Positions 1 through 8,301 of a DNA stretch of 64,000 nucleotides are shown in pieces (the stretch's first letter is position 1; each line of letters opens with the position of its first letter). The notes under the pieces were generated by a model. It saw only the letters and a program-made list of their open reading frames with translations. It searched no databases and had not been told where the DNA came from. Position numbers and translations under genes: made by a program. Location: assembly GCA_963760935.1 (NCBI GenBank), contig CAVXFB010000007.1:1-64000 (forward strand), given 5' to 3'. Origin of the DNA: CAVXFB01 sp963760935 (GTDB lineage: Bacteria; Planctomycetota; Planctomycetia; Pirellulales; Thermoguttaceae).

Positions 1-1131
1 CACCTTTTCTGCCCCCTTTTCTGCCCCCCACCCCCGCATCTTTTCCACTCTAAACTGCTCGAAGTGGTCGGCCTTAATGGCGGCCCGGGCGTCGGACAGC
101 AGCCGCTGGTAGTAGGTCAAATTATGGAGCGACAGCAGTATGGGGCCGAGCATTTCACCAGCCATGAAGAGATGTCGGATGTAGCCCCGGCTACGACGGC
201 AGGCCGCGCAGGGGCAGCCCGGCTGTAGCGGTCCGCTATCTCGCTCGTATTGAGCGTTTCGCAAGCGCAGTGTGCCACTGTCGGTGAAGGCCATCGAATT
301 GCGGCCGTTCCGCGTCGGCATGACGCAGTCGAACAGATCGATGCCCCGGCGGATGGCGTCCAACAAATTCTCCGGCCGGCCCACCCCCATCAAATAGCGC
401 GGTCGGTCCAGCGGCAGTTCCGGGATAGTGACGTCCAACATCCGCATCATGTCGGCCGTCTCCTCGCCCACGCTCAGCCCACCAACAGCATAACCGGGAA
501 AATCTAACGCCCGCAGTTGCCGGGCGCAGGCGACGCGAATCTCGGGATCCAATCCGCCTTGAACGATGGCGAACTGTGCCTGATCGTTCCGCGTGGCGGC
601 ATTGCGGCATCGCTCGGCCCAGCGAACGGTGCGATCGGCGGCGTCTCGAATGACGTCGCTGCCATTGGGAAGACCAACGACATGGTCGAGCACCATCGCC
701 ACGTCGCTGCCCAGAGCTTCTTGGATAGCGACCGCCCGTTCGGGCGAGATGGCTACCAGTCGCCCGTCGATATGCGAGCGAAAGACGGCCTCCTGCTCGG
801 TGACTTGCATACGGTGGGCCAGGCTGAAGAGTTGAAAGCCGCCGCTGTCGGTCAAAATAGGGCCATCCCAGCCCATGAAACCGTGTAATCCGCCCAGCGA
901 GGCAACAACGTCTTCGCCAGGCCGTAACGCGAGATGATAGGTGTTGCCCAACACCATCTCGGCCCCGGTGGCGCGGAGTTGCTCAAGCTCCAACCCCTTC
1001 ACGCTGCCTTGGGTGGCGACCGGCATGAAGGCCGGCATGTGCACGTCGCCGTGCGGTGTGGTGAAGACGCCGCACCGGGCCGCACTCTGGCGGTCAACGT
1101 GCGAAAGACGGAAAGAGAATAAGCCGGACAT
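1..1131 (-). CDS. tgt: Queuine tRNA-ribosyltransferase, 3' end cut by window edge
   Basis: Bacterial TGT swaps guanine-34 for the queuosine precursor in tRNAs with GUN anticodons. The minus-strand frame from ATG 1131 is open for 377 codons to base 1 with no stop, so the C-terminus lies outside the window or just at its edge. Visible family motifs are DSGGFQ (catalytic Asp loop), GGLSVGE, MGVGRPENLLDAI, DCVMPTRNGR (nucleophile Asp region) and the zinc-site cluster CPCAACRRSRGYIRHL followed by SLHN. The length is close to the usual 370-380 residues, so little is missing. The final residues (GWGAEKGAEKV) come from a G-rich repeated stretch and look like a poorly conserved tail. Assignment is very secure. 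Confidence 0.95.
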   Translation of the reverse strand, partial: MSGLFSFRLSHVDRQSAARCGVFTTPHGDVHMPAFMPVATQGSVKGLELEQLRATGAEMVLGNTYHLALRPGEDVVASLGGLHGFMGWDGPILTDSGGFQLFSLAHRMQVTEQEAVFRSHIDGRLVAISPERAVAIQEALGSDVAMVLDHVVGLPNGSDVIRDAADRTVRWAERCRNAATRNDQAQFAIVQGGLDPEIRVACARQLRALDFPGYAVGGLSVGEETADMMRMLDVTIPELPLDRPRYLMGVGRPENLLDAIRRGIDLFDCVMPTRNGRNSMAFTDSGTLRLRNAQYERDSGPLQPGCPCAACRRSRGYIRHLFMAGEMLGPILLSLHNLTYYQRLLSDARAAIKADHFEQFRVEKMRGWGAEKGAEKV

Positions 1132-1137
1132 CAGTCA

Positions 1138-1201
1138 CCACGGAGACACGTACAACACGGCGAAAGTCAAAATATCAGCGCGGCCCTCCGTGTCGCCGTG
1201 G
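1138..1201. repeat. Imperfect inverted repeat between tgt and the TPR/alpha-CTD gene
   Basis: CCACGGAGACACG (1138-1150) pairs with CGTGTCGCCGTGG (1189-1201) with one mismatch around a loop of about 38 bases. It fills the gap between two minus-strand genes. It could be an mRNA hairpin or a dispersed intergenic repeat; no U-run follows, so a classical terminator is not supported. Confidence 0.45.
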
Positions 1202-1213
1202 CGCGTCGCTGTC

Positions 1214-2536
1214 CTATTCGCCACGAAGTTTGATGCCAATCACAGTGAGCTTCTCACGCACCTCGTTGAGACTGGTGACGCCAAAGTTCTTGCATTCCAG
1301 CAAGTCGTCGCCCGTGCGGCGCACCAAGTCGCCCAGCGTATTGATGCCCAGCCGGATCATGCACTTGCGGGCTCGGACAGACAGGTTCAACTCCGAGATC
1401 GGTCGGGCCAGCATCGCCTGCTCGTCGGCGGTGAGAATTTCGGGCTCGATCGCTTCGGCGATCGGCCGCTCCTGGGCATATTGTCCCAGCCGAAGCCCCT
1501 TGGTGGCCAGCATCTCCTTAATCTCGATCAGACTTGTCTCACCGAAGTTCTTGCTGGCCAGCAACTCTTGTTCTGTGCACCGGCACAGATCCCCGAGCGT
1601 CATGATACCCATCTTCTGCAGGCAGTTGCGGCTGCGCACCGATAGTTCGAAATCGGTAACCGGAATGCCCAATACCTGGCTCATCCGGTCGCGTTTCTTC
1701 TGGGCGTCTTCGTCGTAGTATTGTTCGTGCGATGCCTCGGTGTCTTTGAAAAACAGTTCGGCCCGCGGATGATCGGGATACACATCCAACACCCGCTGAT
1801 AGCACTGCGCCGCCTTTTCATATTGCTCCCGATCCTCGTGCAACAGGCCGAGATTGAGCAACGAGCCGACGTGCGCAGGCAACCGATCGACCGCCCGTTT
1901 GTACAAATCCATGGCGGTTTCATCATTGCCGCGCCGGTCGTTCTCCAAAGCCAGTCCGAACAGAGCAGCCGGATTGTCGCGGTCGGCTTCCACGGCGCGC
2001 TCATACAAGGCAACGACCTCCTGCGGATTACCGCCGAGGGTCGAAACGGTGGCGGTGCGCTGGGCTAAGTACTCGGCCGTCTGTTCAATGGCGCCGGACA
2101 GCGAGTCGAGCGTGGCCAGTGCGCTGCGGGCGTCGCCGGCATAACGCTGGGCCTCGGCCCGACCAAGGGCGCATTGTCCGGCGTCGTACCCGGCCTTCTC
2201 CGCAGCCGTAAAGTTCTCGATGGCGTCTTGATATTCCTGGCGAGCAAAATGGCTCTTGGCCAGATAGTATCGCGACATAGCGCCGCCATCGGCCTGCTTC
2301 AATACTTCGATAGACCGAAAGTAGCGGCCCAACAGAAAGAGACACACGCCCAGCCGCACACGACTGGCTGGAGTCTGGTCCTCGCGGCTCTGCAGTTCGG
2401 CGACCGCATCGCGAAGAACGGCATATTGTGAGAAGTCGCGTCCCACGACATCCTGCATCTGCCGCACTTCGCGCGGGCCGAAGGTGTCGTTGGCCAATAC
2501 CATTTGTTTCAAATCGAACTCAACCGCTTGCGACAT
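1214..2536 (-). CDS. TPR protein with two RNA polymerase alpha-CTD-like modules
   Basis: This 440-residue protein starts MSQAVEFDLK. Its N-terminal two thirds carry tetratricopeptide-like helical repeats (for example ALFGLALENDRRGNDETAMDLYKRAV and the next unit LLNLGLLHEDREQYEKAAQCY). The C-terminus has two consecutive modules, roughly residues 293-352 and 380-438, that match the RNA polymerase alpha subunit C-terminal domain: LSVRSRNCL, MGIMTLGDL, KNFGETSLIEIK, and LSVRARKCM, LGINTLGDL, KNFGVTSLNEVR. In alpha-CTD these helix-hairpin-helix surfaces bind UP-element DNA and activators. There is no alpha N-terminal domain, so this is not rpoA. I infer a transcription-linked DNA- or RNAP-binding scaffold. 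Similar TPR/alpha-CTD proteins are, to my knowledge, characteristic of planctomycetes; their role is not established. Confidence 0.85.
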   Translation of the reverse strand: MSQAVEFDLKQMVLANDTFGPREVRQMQDVVGRDFSQYAVLRDAVAELQSREDQTPASRVRLGVCLFLLGRYFRSIEVLKQADGGAMSRYYLAKSHFARQEYQDAIENFTAAEKAGYDAGQCALGRAEAQRYAGDARSALATLDSLSGAIEQTAEYLAQRTATVSTLGGNPQEVVALYERAVEADRDNPAALFGLALENDRRGNDETAMDLYKRAVDRLPAHVGSLLNLGLLHEDREQYEKAAQCYQRVLDVYPDHPRAELFFKDTEASHEQYYDEDAQKKRDRMSQVLGIPVTDFELSVRSRNCLQKMGIMTLGDLCRCTEQELLASKNFGETSLIEIKEMLATKGLRLGQYAQERPIAEAIEPEILTADEQAMLARPISELNLSVRARKCMIRLGINTLGDLVRRTGDDLLECKNFGVTSLNEVREKLTVIGIKLRGE

Positions 2537-2656
2537 CGATACTACTCCTGAACTTCGTCTCGCACATTAAGCTAAGTTAGTGCCGCGGTCCCGCCGGCGC
2601 GATCCACATGCGTTCTAGGCAGTGTGCGGCCTTACGATCCGATTACAACTCTCAAG

Positions 2657-2730
2657 AGCCAGCGAAGGGAGTCGAACCCTTAACCCCCGCATTACGAATG
2701 CGGTGCTCTGCCGATTGAAGCTACGCTGGC
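2657..2730 (-). tRNA. tRNA-Thr (anticodon CGU)
   Basis: The reverse strand folds as a 74-nt cloverleaf. The acceptor GCCAGCG pairs with CGCTGGC, the anticodon stem CCGCA/TGCGG encloses loop TTCGTAA (anticodon CGT, reading ACG), and the T arm is AAGGG-TTCGACT-CCCTT. The discriminator is T and CCA is not encoded. The D arm (GCTTCAATCGGCAGAGC) has one extra base compared with the common GCTCAATTGGCAGAGC form, giving a slightly odd D stem. The gene lies between the TPR/alpha-CTD gene and an insertion sequence and appears intact. Confidence 0.93.
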
Positions 2731-2847
2731 GACGCTCTCTTCGTTTGCAGATGCTTAGCCGCCACCCTTTGGCAGGGGTCGCGTCAAGCTAAGCATTTAA
2801 GTTTAGCGAAATGCCGCTACGGTCGCAAGGCCCGCGGCCCCCACGGC

Positions 2848-4357
2848 TGTTGTGCGCCATTAGAATTGTCCCCATTAGCGACCAGTAGAAATGTCCCCTA
2901 GGATCGTTTCCGAAAGGAAACGAGAGAATGGGGATGATTTCAATGAGTCGCAAGGAACGAAAGCGGCTGGAGGCGTTTAGCCGGGTAAAAACGGGGGGGA
3001 TGACGCTGGTCGAGGCGAGCGAACTGCTGAGACTGAGTTATCGCCAAACGAAGCGGGTGTGGTCGCGGTATCAGAGCGAAGGCGATGCCGGCCTAGTGCA
3101 TCGGCTGCGCGGCCGAGCCCCCAATCGGCACTCGCCGGAGAAGACCAAACAGCGGTCGCTGGCGTTGTATCGGGAGCGGTATGCCGATTACGGGGCGACG
3201 TTGGCGGCGGAATGCCTGGAGAAGGAAGACGGCGTGAAGGTCTCGGTGACAACGCTGCGGCGGTGGCTGTTGCAGGCGGGCTTGTTGGATCGGCGGCGCA
3301 AACGGCGTCAGCATCGTCGTCGTCGAACGCGGCGCGAGCACCTTGGCGAGTTGGTGCAGATGGACGGTTCGTTTCACGACTGGTTCGAGGGGCGGCGCGG
3401 CTGGGCGGTGCTGATGGTCATGATCGACGATGCCACGGGCCGGGTGACGGCGCGGTTCTACGAGAAAGAATCCTGGGCATCGTCGTCGGACTTGTTCCAG
3501 CGTTACGCTCGGCGGCACGGCTTGCCGCGCGGTCTGTACGTGGATCAGCACAGTATTTATCGGCCGGACAGCGAGCCGACGGATGCGGACTTGCTCGACA
3601 ATTGCCCGCCAGAAACGCAGTTTGGGCGAGCCATGCGCGAGTTGGACGTGGAGCTGATTCTGGCGCGGAGTCCACAAGCGAAGGGGCGTTTGGAACGCAT
3701 GAACGGAACGCTTCAGGATCGGCTGGTCAAGGCGTTGCGGCGTGCGAAGAAATCCAGCTTGGAATCAGCGAACCGATTCCTGGACGAGACGTTTCTGTCG
3801 GAGTTCAACGCACGCTTCGCGGTTGCGGCGGTTGCGGCGGAGGACTGGCATCGCCCGCTTTCGGCCGCCACGGACCTGGCGCGCATCGTGTCGATTCAAG
3901 AATCTCGCGTGGTGGCGAAGGACTGGACATTGCGTTGGCGGAATCGCATCTTGCAATTGCCGCGTGAGACGGCCGAGTTCATTCGGAGCGGTCAGCGGGT
4001 GACGGTCTGCGAACCGCTGGACGGCGTGCTGCGGGTGTTCGCTGGCCAGCGCGAAGTGCGTTGGTCGCCGATCCTGGCCCCACCGTTGCCCAAGCGGTCC
4101 AAGCGTACCGGCCCGACGGGATCAAGCCAGGGCCAGAAGCCTGCCGCCAACCATCCCTGGCGTGGGCGGCGAACGGCTGCGGCGCGACCAGAGCCTTCCG
4201 CCCCCCTCCCGCCGCCGGCGGAAAAAGTGGCGTGCTCCGCTTCGGCTCGCTGCGCTCGCCTCGCGAAGCACGCCACTTTAGGATAGACGAATACCGTAAC
4301 AGTAATGGGACACTTCTATTGACGCAAAACAGGGGGCATTTCTATTGGTTGACAACA
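2848..4357. mobile_element. Complete ISNCY-like (IS1202/ISDol1-type) insertion sequence
   Basis: The element is about 1510 bp. Its ends read TGTTGTGCGCCATTAGAATTG on the left and, on the complementary strand, TGTTGTCAACCAATAGAAATG on the right (one base longer than shown matches in part). Each end holds two tandem copies of a core like CAATAGAAATGYCCCC: left near 2858-2873 and 2881-2899, right near 4300-4320 and 4331-4351. The transposase fills the interior. GGC flanks both sides (2845-2847 and 4358-4360), a possible short target duplication. Element limits rest on the end alignment and could shift by a few bases. Confidence 0.8.
2928..4286 (+). CDS. DDE transposase, ISNCY family
   Basis: The 452-residue protein catalyses cut-and-paste movement of the surrounding element. 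An N-terminal HTH (MTLVEASELLRLSYRQTKRV, residues 25-44) is followed by a linker segment RERYADYGATLAAE and an RNase H-like integrase core. Likely catalytic residues are D146 (VQMDGS), D206 (YVDQHS) and E256 (KGRLERMNGTLQDR). The C-terminus is basic and proline-rich. Alternative starts at 2934 and 2943 are possible; the first ATG follows a GA-rich stretch. The frame is intact and both terminal inverted repeats are present, so the copy may still be active. IS481 is the nearest alternative family, but the HTH and the doubled end motifs fit ISNCY better. Confidence 0.88.
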   Translation: MGMISMSRKERKRLEAFSRVKTGGMTLVEASELLRLSYRQTKRVWSRYQSEGDAGLVHRLRGRAPNRHSPEKTKQRSLALYRERYADYGATLAAECLEKEDGVKVSVTTLRRWLLQAGLLDRRRKRRQHRRRRTRREHLGELVQMDGSFHDWFEGRRGWAVLMVMIDDATGRVTARFYEKESWASSSDLFQRYARRHGLPRGLYVDQHSIYRPDSEPTDADLLDNCPPETQFGRAMRELDVELILARSPQAKGRLERMNGTLQDRLVKALRRAKKSSLESANRFLDETFLSEFNARFAVAAVAAEDWHRPLSAATDLARIVSIQESRVVAKDWTLRWRNRILQLPRETAEFIRSGQRVTVCEPLDGVLRVFAGQREVRWSPILAPPLPKRSKRTGPTGSSQGQKPAANHPWRGRRTAAARPEPSAPLPPPAEKVACSASARCARLAKHATLG

Positions 4358-4368
4358 GGCTGTGTTTT

Positions 4369-4445
4369 GCAAGCAGTTGCGAACTACCCCCGGTTTTTGC
4401 GAGTGAAACAGGTACTTTTGACCGCTAAGGGGTAGCGGGGGTAGT
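4369..4445. repeat. Copy A of a diverged ~78-bp repeat with iterated TACCCC motifs
   Basis: This stretch aligns along its whole length with 10763-10840 (for example TTTTTGCGAG...GGTACTT...AAGGGGTAG...GGGGTAGT). On the minus strand it carries CTACCCCC, CTACCCCT and GTACCTG in series. It begins a few bases right of the ISNCY end. The two copies bracket the phage-like island, so they may be recombinase arm-type sites or element ends. That role is inference. Confidence 0.6.
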
Positions 4446-4755
4446 GACCAAAGCCGGCCTAAGAGGATCGCAGATTGCCGAGTATGTCGGGGTGAGTCAT
4501 TCCACGGTGGCAAAGTTCAGGGCAGAGTTGGAATCGACTTGCCAAGTTGGCAAGTCAACCAGCCGCCAAGGCAAGGACGGTCGCACCACCAACACCGCGA
4601 AGATCGGCGGAAAGGCAACGACGGCATCACCGCTTGCCGTTGAAATGGAAGTCGCACATCGGGCAGTAGATCGACCCCGGCTTCGGCTGACCGCGTTTCG
4701 GGGTGAGACATGCGAGACAATGATCGAGTCGCATCGCGGATCGCCGCTGAAGTGA
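4444..4755 (+). pseudogene. HTH regulator remnant, probably 5'-truncated
   Basis: From a GTG at 4444 the frame reads an HTH (GSQIAEYVGVSHSTVAKFRAE) followed by TCQVGKSTSRQGKDGRTTNT. That arrangement resembles the C-terminal part of ParB/Spo0J-like or phage-type DNA-binding proteins in which an HTH precedes a DGR(T/V)xN segment. The usual N-terminal nuclease/ParB domain is absent, and repeat A lies directly upstream, so I treat it as a remnant rather than a complete gene. Its 3' part overlaps the opposite-strand gene at 4627-4866 and is probably not conserved coding sequence. Confidence 0.45.
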
Positions 4756-4866
4756 TCGCTCGATGATGTCGGACCTGCATGTCGAGCATAGCTGCCACTG
4801 GCCCTTGCCTTCGGCCTGATGGCACAAGAGGCACTTGGAATCGGTCGTAATTGCAAGATCATTCAT
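4627..4866 (-). CDS. Small four-CxxC zinc-ribbon protein
   Basis: The product has 79 residues, MNDLAITTDSKCLLCHQ onward. Four CxxC pairs (CLLC, CSTC, CLAC and CPMC) can form two zinc knuckles. It sits at the distal end of the minus-strand phage-like gene run, about 110 bp after the terminase gene. Small double zinc-ribbon proteins are common in phage and plasmid accessory regions, often as HNH-associated or DNA-binding factors, but no HNH motif is visible here. Function is unknown. Confidence 0.6.
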   Translation of the reverse strand: MNDLAITTDSKCLLCHQAEGKGQWQLCSTCRSDIIERSLQRRSAMRLDHCLACLTPKRGQPKPGSIYCPMCDFHFNGKR

Positions 4867-4975
4867 TGGGATAGCTCTCTGCCCGAAAATGGTCGCCCAG
4901 GATCGCCGCTGTTGCGTTCCTCGGGGCTCGGACGTGTTCCGATACCTCGGCTCTAACTGGCCCTCGGCGTCGCTC

Positions 4976-5368
4976 CTACGCGGTCCGTTTCTTCGGCTTG
5001 GCGGTGTCGCCGTCGTCCATCTGCTTCAAGATGAGGCTGACGGCCGATTGCGGCGCGCCGTCCTGCTTCCGGCCGGGGCGCTTGAGGATCCCCAGCACGT
5101 CGCCCCATTGCCGCATCTGCCGCTGCGCATCCTTTGCCACATTCAAGTACGGATTAGCGACGGGGAAGCCGGCCGGGCTCTTGACCACGAGCCCCAGCGT
5201 GCCCACCTGCTGCTCTGCTGCCGTCCAGCGGCTCCATGCCGTGCAATATGCCGCCAAAGCGTCTAGCGTGCCCTGGTCGACGTCGCCGCGTGCCTCCAAG
5301 GGTGGATAGACTTCGGCCCAATTGCTGCGGCCCTGCTCGTCGAGGTGTTCGGGCACATCGTGCATCAT
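4976..5368 (-). CDS. Phage terminase small subunit, P27-like
   Basis: The small terminase recognises packaging-initiation DNA and recruits the large ATPase/nuclease subunit. The 130-residue protein has the P27 layout: an N-terminal helix HLDEQGRSNWAEVYPPLEARG, the helical segment LAAYCTAWSRWTAAEQQV, then the short loop PAGFPVANPYLNVAKDAQRQM and a basic tail KPKKRTA. Its start codon overlaps the stop of the upstream gene as ATGA, so translation is probably coupled. No large terminase, portal or capsid gene follows within the window, which is unusual for a complete prophage and suggests a remnant or a satellite-like element. Confidence 0.75.
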   Translation of the reverse strand: MMHDVPEHLDEQGRSNWAEVYPPLEARGDVDQGTLDALAAYCTAWSRWTAAEQQVGTLGLVVKSPAGFPVANPYLNVAKDAQRQMRQWGDVLGILKRPGRKQDGAPQSAVSLILKQMDDGDTAKPKKRTA

Positions 5369-6024
5369 GTCTTGGCCCTCATCAATTCATCAATCCAGTG
5401 AAAATGGAAGTCGAATAGCTCTTGATCCTGGGTAAGCATAAGCTGTTCAATCGAGGAACACGACCGTAAGTTCGCCGATGATTCGCACACGAAACAGCGG
5501 CCGTCCGATAATTTGAGAAGCAAAACTTTCGCATGGGTCAAACAAGCGACGCACCGTTGCTTTCGTCGAGGCAATTCGGCCGTCAACCGTCCGCAGATTT
5601 CCTTTTCCAGACTCTTGTGAAAAACAGAAAACAAAAAATCCACGGTCCCGATCTGGCCGGTGTCCAGCAAGGCGAGCAAGCGTTCTAAGTTGTCGCGGCT
5701 AAATCTCAATGTTGCGATGACGAGATGCTCGATTCGCTCGGGCGATGCAAGGTGTAGGACGGCTTCGACCACGTGGAATAGCGAATACTTTTTGCTCGTG
5801 ACCATGTGGTACGCTTGGCCGCATTGCGGCAAGGTGCCGATGTGAAGGATACAGTTCTGCAATCGTCGACCATCCAACAGAATCCGCTTATCCGATCTGC
5901 GGACGTGCTTCCGGTCTTCGACCAACTCCCTGGCGGCGTCCACCTCGAGTCCAGCCAGCGGGTCGAATACGGGCCGAAGCTCGGCCGGGTCCATCATCGG
6001 CAGTGCTTGCATCCAGTCGGTCAT
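5365..6024 (-). CDS. Phage-associated protein with PLD-like HxK region
   Basis: The likely start is ATG 6024 (MTDWMQALPMM), which overlaps the stop of the upstream gene as ATGA; the longer frame would run deep into that gene. The roughly 219-residue product contains IRRSDKRIL-type basic segments and, near the C-terminus, LTHAKVLLLKLSDG followed by ESSANLRSCSSIEQ. The HxK plus a downstream SxNxRxxxxxEQ stretch resembles half of a phospholipase D/HKD catalytic fold seen in phage-linked proteins. A second HKD motif is not evident, so nuclease activity is uncertain. It is coupled to the terminase small-subunit gene, which suggests a role in packaging or DNA processing. Confidence 0.5.
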   Translation of the reverse strand: MTDWMQALPMMDPAELRPVFDPLAGLEVDAARELVEDRKHVRRSDKRILLDGRRLQNCILHIGTLPQCGQAYHMVTSKKYSLFHVVEAVLHLASPERIEHLVIATLRFSRDNLERLLALLDTGQIGTVDFLFSVFHKSLEKEICGRLTAELPRRKQRCVACLTHAKVLLLKLSDGRCFVCESSANLRSCSSIEQLMLTQDQELFDFHFHWIDELMRAKT

Positions 6025-6359
6025 AGCTTGTACTCGATGTCGCCGTGAATCCATTCTGGCGGGGCCACGGCCTCGGCGGTGATCTTCAACCCTTGGCCGG
6101 TTCTCACCACGGCCGCGATTTTCCACGTGATTCCGCCTTCTTCGGTCGGGCCCGGTAGTGGGCTGCCGATTGCAGGCAACCCGGTTAGCTCTCGCTTTTC
6201 TTCGTGGCCATCGGGATAGGTTATCGTAGCAAGCACTGGATAGGCTCCTTGTGAGTAAAGCTCCGTAAGAATCCGCCCGGGGGCCGCCGACGTCAGTTCA
6301 ACCGTCGGCGGCCACACCCGGGGCTCAAAGCCGACCTTGCCTCGGAATGGCTCATCCAA
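6021..6359 (-). CDS. Hypothetical protein of phage-like island
   Basis: The 112-residue product starts MDEPFRGKVGFEP. It is rich in short beta-type segments (VELTSAAPGRILTELY, YPVLATITYPDGHEEKREL, GITWKIAAVV) and has no transmembrane helix or signal peptide. Its stop overlaps the next start (ATGA), so it is part of a tightly packed minus-strand operon. I do not recognise a family. The all-beta pattern would fit a small virion-associated or immunoglobulin-like domain, but this is a guess. Confidence 0.55.
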   Translation of the reverse strand: MDEPFRGKVGFEPRVWPPTVELTSAAPGRILTELYSQGAYPVLATITYPDGHEEKRELTGLPAIGSPLPGPTEEGGITWKIAAVVRTGQGLKITAEAVAPPEWIHGDIEYKL

Positions 6360-6374
6360 GGTCGGTCGGCGAGA

Positions 6375-6900
6375 TCAAAGAACTCCTGCCTGTTTAGCCG
6401 TCGTAACGTTCCGAAGTGCGCTCTGTGCCCCAACTAACGCAATCTGTGCCTCGCGACGGGGTTGCTCCATATTTAGTAATTCAGTTTCGGCCGAATCACG
6501 TTCGCGCTGTGTTTTGGCACCGTTGTAACGGCCTTCAGCAGCAAGCCACCGTTTTTCGATCGCGTCGGCGGCCCTTTGCCGCTCGGCAAGTGTGCTGGCT
6601 TCCGCCTCGCAGAATTGCGCTCGCGCTCGCAACGCTGCGCAGTTCCGAAACTTCAGCCGCGTTGTAGCCCGCCATCGCGGCCAGAACGGCAATCTCGTCG
6701 TGGGGCAGTTCGTCCTTAACGCCGCCAGCCAGTGCGTGGTATTCCGACCGGCCGCTCCGCCACGTGCGGAAGTCGGTGGCGAATTGCTGGTGAGCAATTG
6801 CGATTGTTTTTTCGTGCGTCTTCTGGTTTTGCCGGTCGGCAGCCGCATTTCGCTGGGCGATCTCGATTGATTCGGGGTCGATCGTCGTGAGTAACGCCAT
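6375..6900 (-). pseudogene. Helical hypothetical protein split by a frameshift
   Basis: Two frames together make one plausible protein. The first starts MALLTTIDPESIEIAQRN at 6900 and runs to about SELRSVAS near 6630. The second continues ARAQFCEAEASTLAERQRAADAIEKRW to QAGVL and stops at 6375. The joined product would be about 174 residues, strongly helical and Glu/Ala/Arg-rich, likely coiled coil. It resembles small scaffold-like or tail-associated phage proteins in composition only. The frameshift may be a sequencing indel, as in several other genes here. It sits between the metallopeptidase gene and the 6021-6359 gene on the same strand. Confidence 0.5.
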
Positions 6901-6927
6901 CTGAAATATCCTTCGTTTTCGCCGGGG

Positions 6928-7740
6928 TTAGGTTGACGCTTCGCGGTCGGCGAGTACCGCGGGCGAGTTGGTAATTTTGGAAAACAGTTCTAGACCCTGC
7001 ATCATTGCTACACTTTGCAGGTCGCTAGGCGATTGGAGAGCGAGCCACCACGCCCGAACGTCGGACCGCCAAAGGTCGATAAACTTTTCGGGAGGCGCTA
7101 TCGTCGCAAGCTCAGTCAACGGCACGCCGGCCAGCCGCTCGGGCTCGTTGCCAAGGGCCGATTGATAACGCCATTCGGCAGACAAGCCATAGGCGTCGAG
7201 GTGTAGACAATCGGTGGACTGCCAGAAGTCGAGCGCGGCGCGTAGGCGGTGGCCGATGTGCTGGGCCACCCTGACAAACTGGCCATCGTGGCCGGCCCAC
7301 GGGCATGGTTTACTGATGGCTGGTGTGTCCGGCTCGGCGACCACACTTCGCAGCACCTGAGTCATTCGCACGGCCCTATCGGGGTCGTTGTCGAGTTCGG
7401 TTGGGAGGTTCGGCCGCAGAGCGATGTGTGCTAGTTCGTGAATGAGTGTCGCCACGATTTCAAACCGCCAGTGAAAAAAGGCACGCCCCATTCGGCCTGA
7501 CTGCTTGACATAGCGCCATGCCGCTCGATCGTTGATTAGTATTGCAGGGCCATGCCCCTCCCATCGATCTCCGATGGTATCGCGCAGCGCTACGTCTAAA
7601 TGCCTTGCACAATAGGCGAGGGCATCAGGACAAATTAAATCGGCTGGTGCCTCGGACTCAAATGCGACGTAAATCGGCCTTGCGGGGAGAATCTCCCGGC
7701 AAGCTCGCTCGATTTCCGTTCGCAAACTTTGGCGGGTCAT
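6928..7740 (-). CDS. Putative zinc metallopeptidase (HExxH) of the island
   Basis: The start chosen is ATG 7740 (MTRQSLRTEI), which overlaps the upstream TAA; an upstream start would lie inside that gene. The roughly 270-residue product has the metallopeptidase signature TLIHELAHIAL, with H101, E102 and H105, and a candidate third zinc ligand in CPWAGHDGQFVRVAQHIGHR. The layout resembles SprT- or gluzincin-like phage proteases, though the N-terminus is not otherwise familiar. There is no signal peptide, so it should act in the cytoplasm. In a phage-derived island it may process a structural or host protein. The motif is clear; the substrate is unknown. Confidence 0.6.
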   Translation of the reverse strand: MTRQSLRTEIERACREILPARPIYVAFESEAPADLICPDALAYCARHLDVALRDTIGDRWEGHGPAILINDRAAWRYVKQSGRMGRAFFHWRFEIVATLIHELAHIALRPNLPTELDNDPDRAVRMTQVLRSVVAEPDTPAISKPCPWAGHDGQFVRVAQHIGHRLRAALDFWQSTDCLHLDAYGLSAEWRYQSALGNEPERLAGVPLTELATIAPPEKFIDLWRSDVRAWWLALQSPSDLQSVAMMQGLELFSKITNSPAVLADREAST

Positions 7741-8204
7741 TATTTGTTGCCCTTCGCTGTTTGCTTCCGCGACTTGCGAATCGGTTTGTAGTTCCAGGGG
7801 CCGACCGTCTCGTCCCACAGTCCGGCGCTGAGCGGACACGGGCCGATCTCGTTTGGGCGTGAGGGTCGCACCGTCAAGAGGCGGTCGCGCTCGCGGGAAA
7901 ACTCGCCCCAGAATAGGTCAGCCATCGCATCGTATTGGTCGCGGGTCGCGTCTGCGAGTTCTAACGCGAATTGTGGAGGCTCGGGCGGTGCCGCCTTGAC
8001 CGCAGCTTCGCCGTCCGGCGTGACGGAGTACACTGCACGGCCGAGCGTGTCCGAATCAACTTCGATCCAGCCGGCGATGATCGCGGGAAGTGCATCACAC
8101 TGCCAGTTGAATAGCGGCTTTGTATAGCGCTCAATGTCGCCGTACTTCGTCAAACCGGCCGGCAACAACTCGCTGATAAACTCACCCGGCTTGCCAAACT
8201 TCAA
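7740..8204 (-). CDS. Hypothetical protein of phage-like island
   Basis: The 154-residue product is most likely started by TTG 8204 (reading MKFGKPGEFISELL), because the frame upstream to its preceding stop offers no ATG or GTG. A segment GWIEVDSDTLGRAVYSVTPDGEAAVKA resembles the wing of a winged-helix domain, and the C-terminus is basic (KPIRKSRKQTAKGNK). That pattern would suit a small DNA-binding phage regulator, but I cannot name a family. Its stop overlaps the start of the metallopeptidase gene by one base, so the two are translationally linked. Confidence 0.5.
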   Translation of the reverse strand: MKFGKPGEFISELLPAGLTKYGDIERYTKPLFNWQCDALPAIIAGWIEVDSDTLGRAVYSVTPDGEAAVKAAPPEPPQFALELADATRDQYDAMADLFWGEFSRERDRLLTVRPSRPNEIGPCPLSAGLWDETVGPWNYKPIRKSRKQTAKGNK

Positions 8205-8301
8205 TAACTTGCGGACCGCTACGAGTCCGTCGTGAAGATTTTCTGCGCCGGCTAAGAGACACGCCGCCCGTTAGCCCGGGCATTGCGGCCATTACCTGCT
8301 T

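Noticed and set aside
2537..2656. Promoter of the TPR/alpha-CTD gene
   Set aside because: The 120-base gap should hold it, but no convincing -35/-10 pair could be placed by eye.
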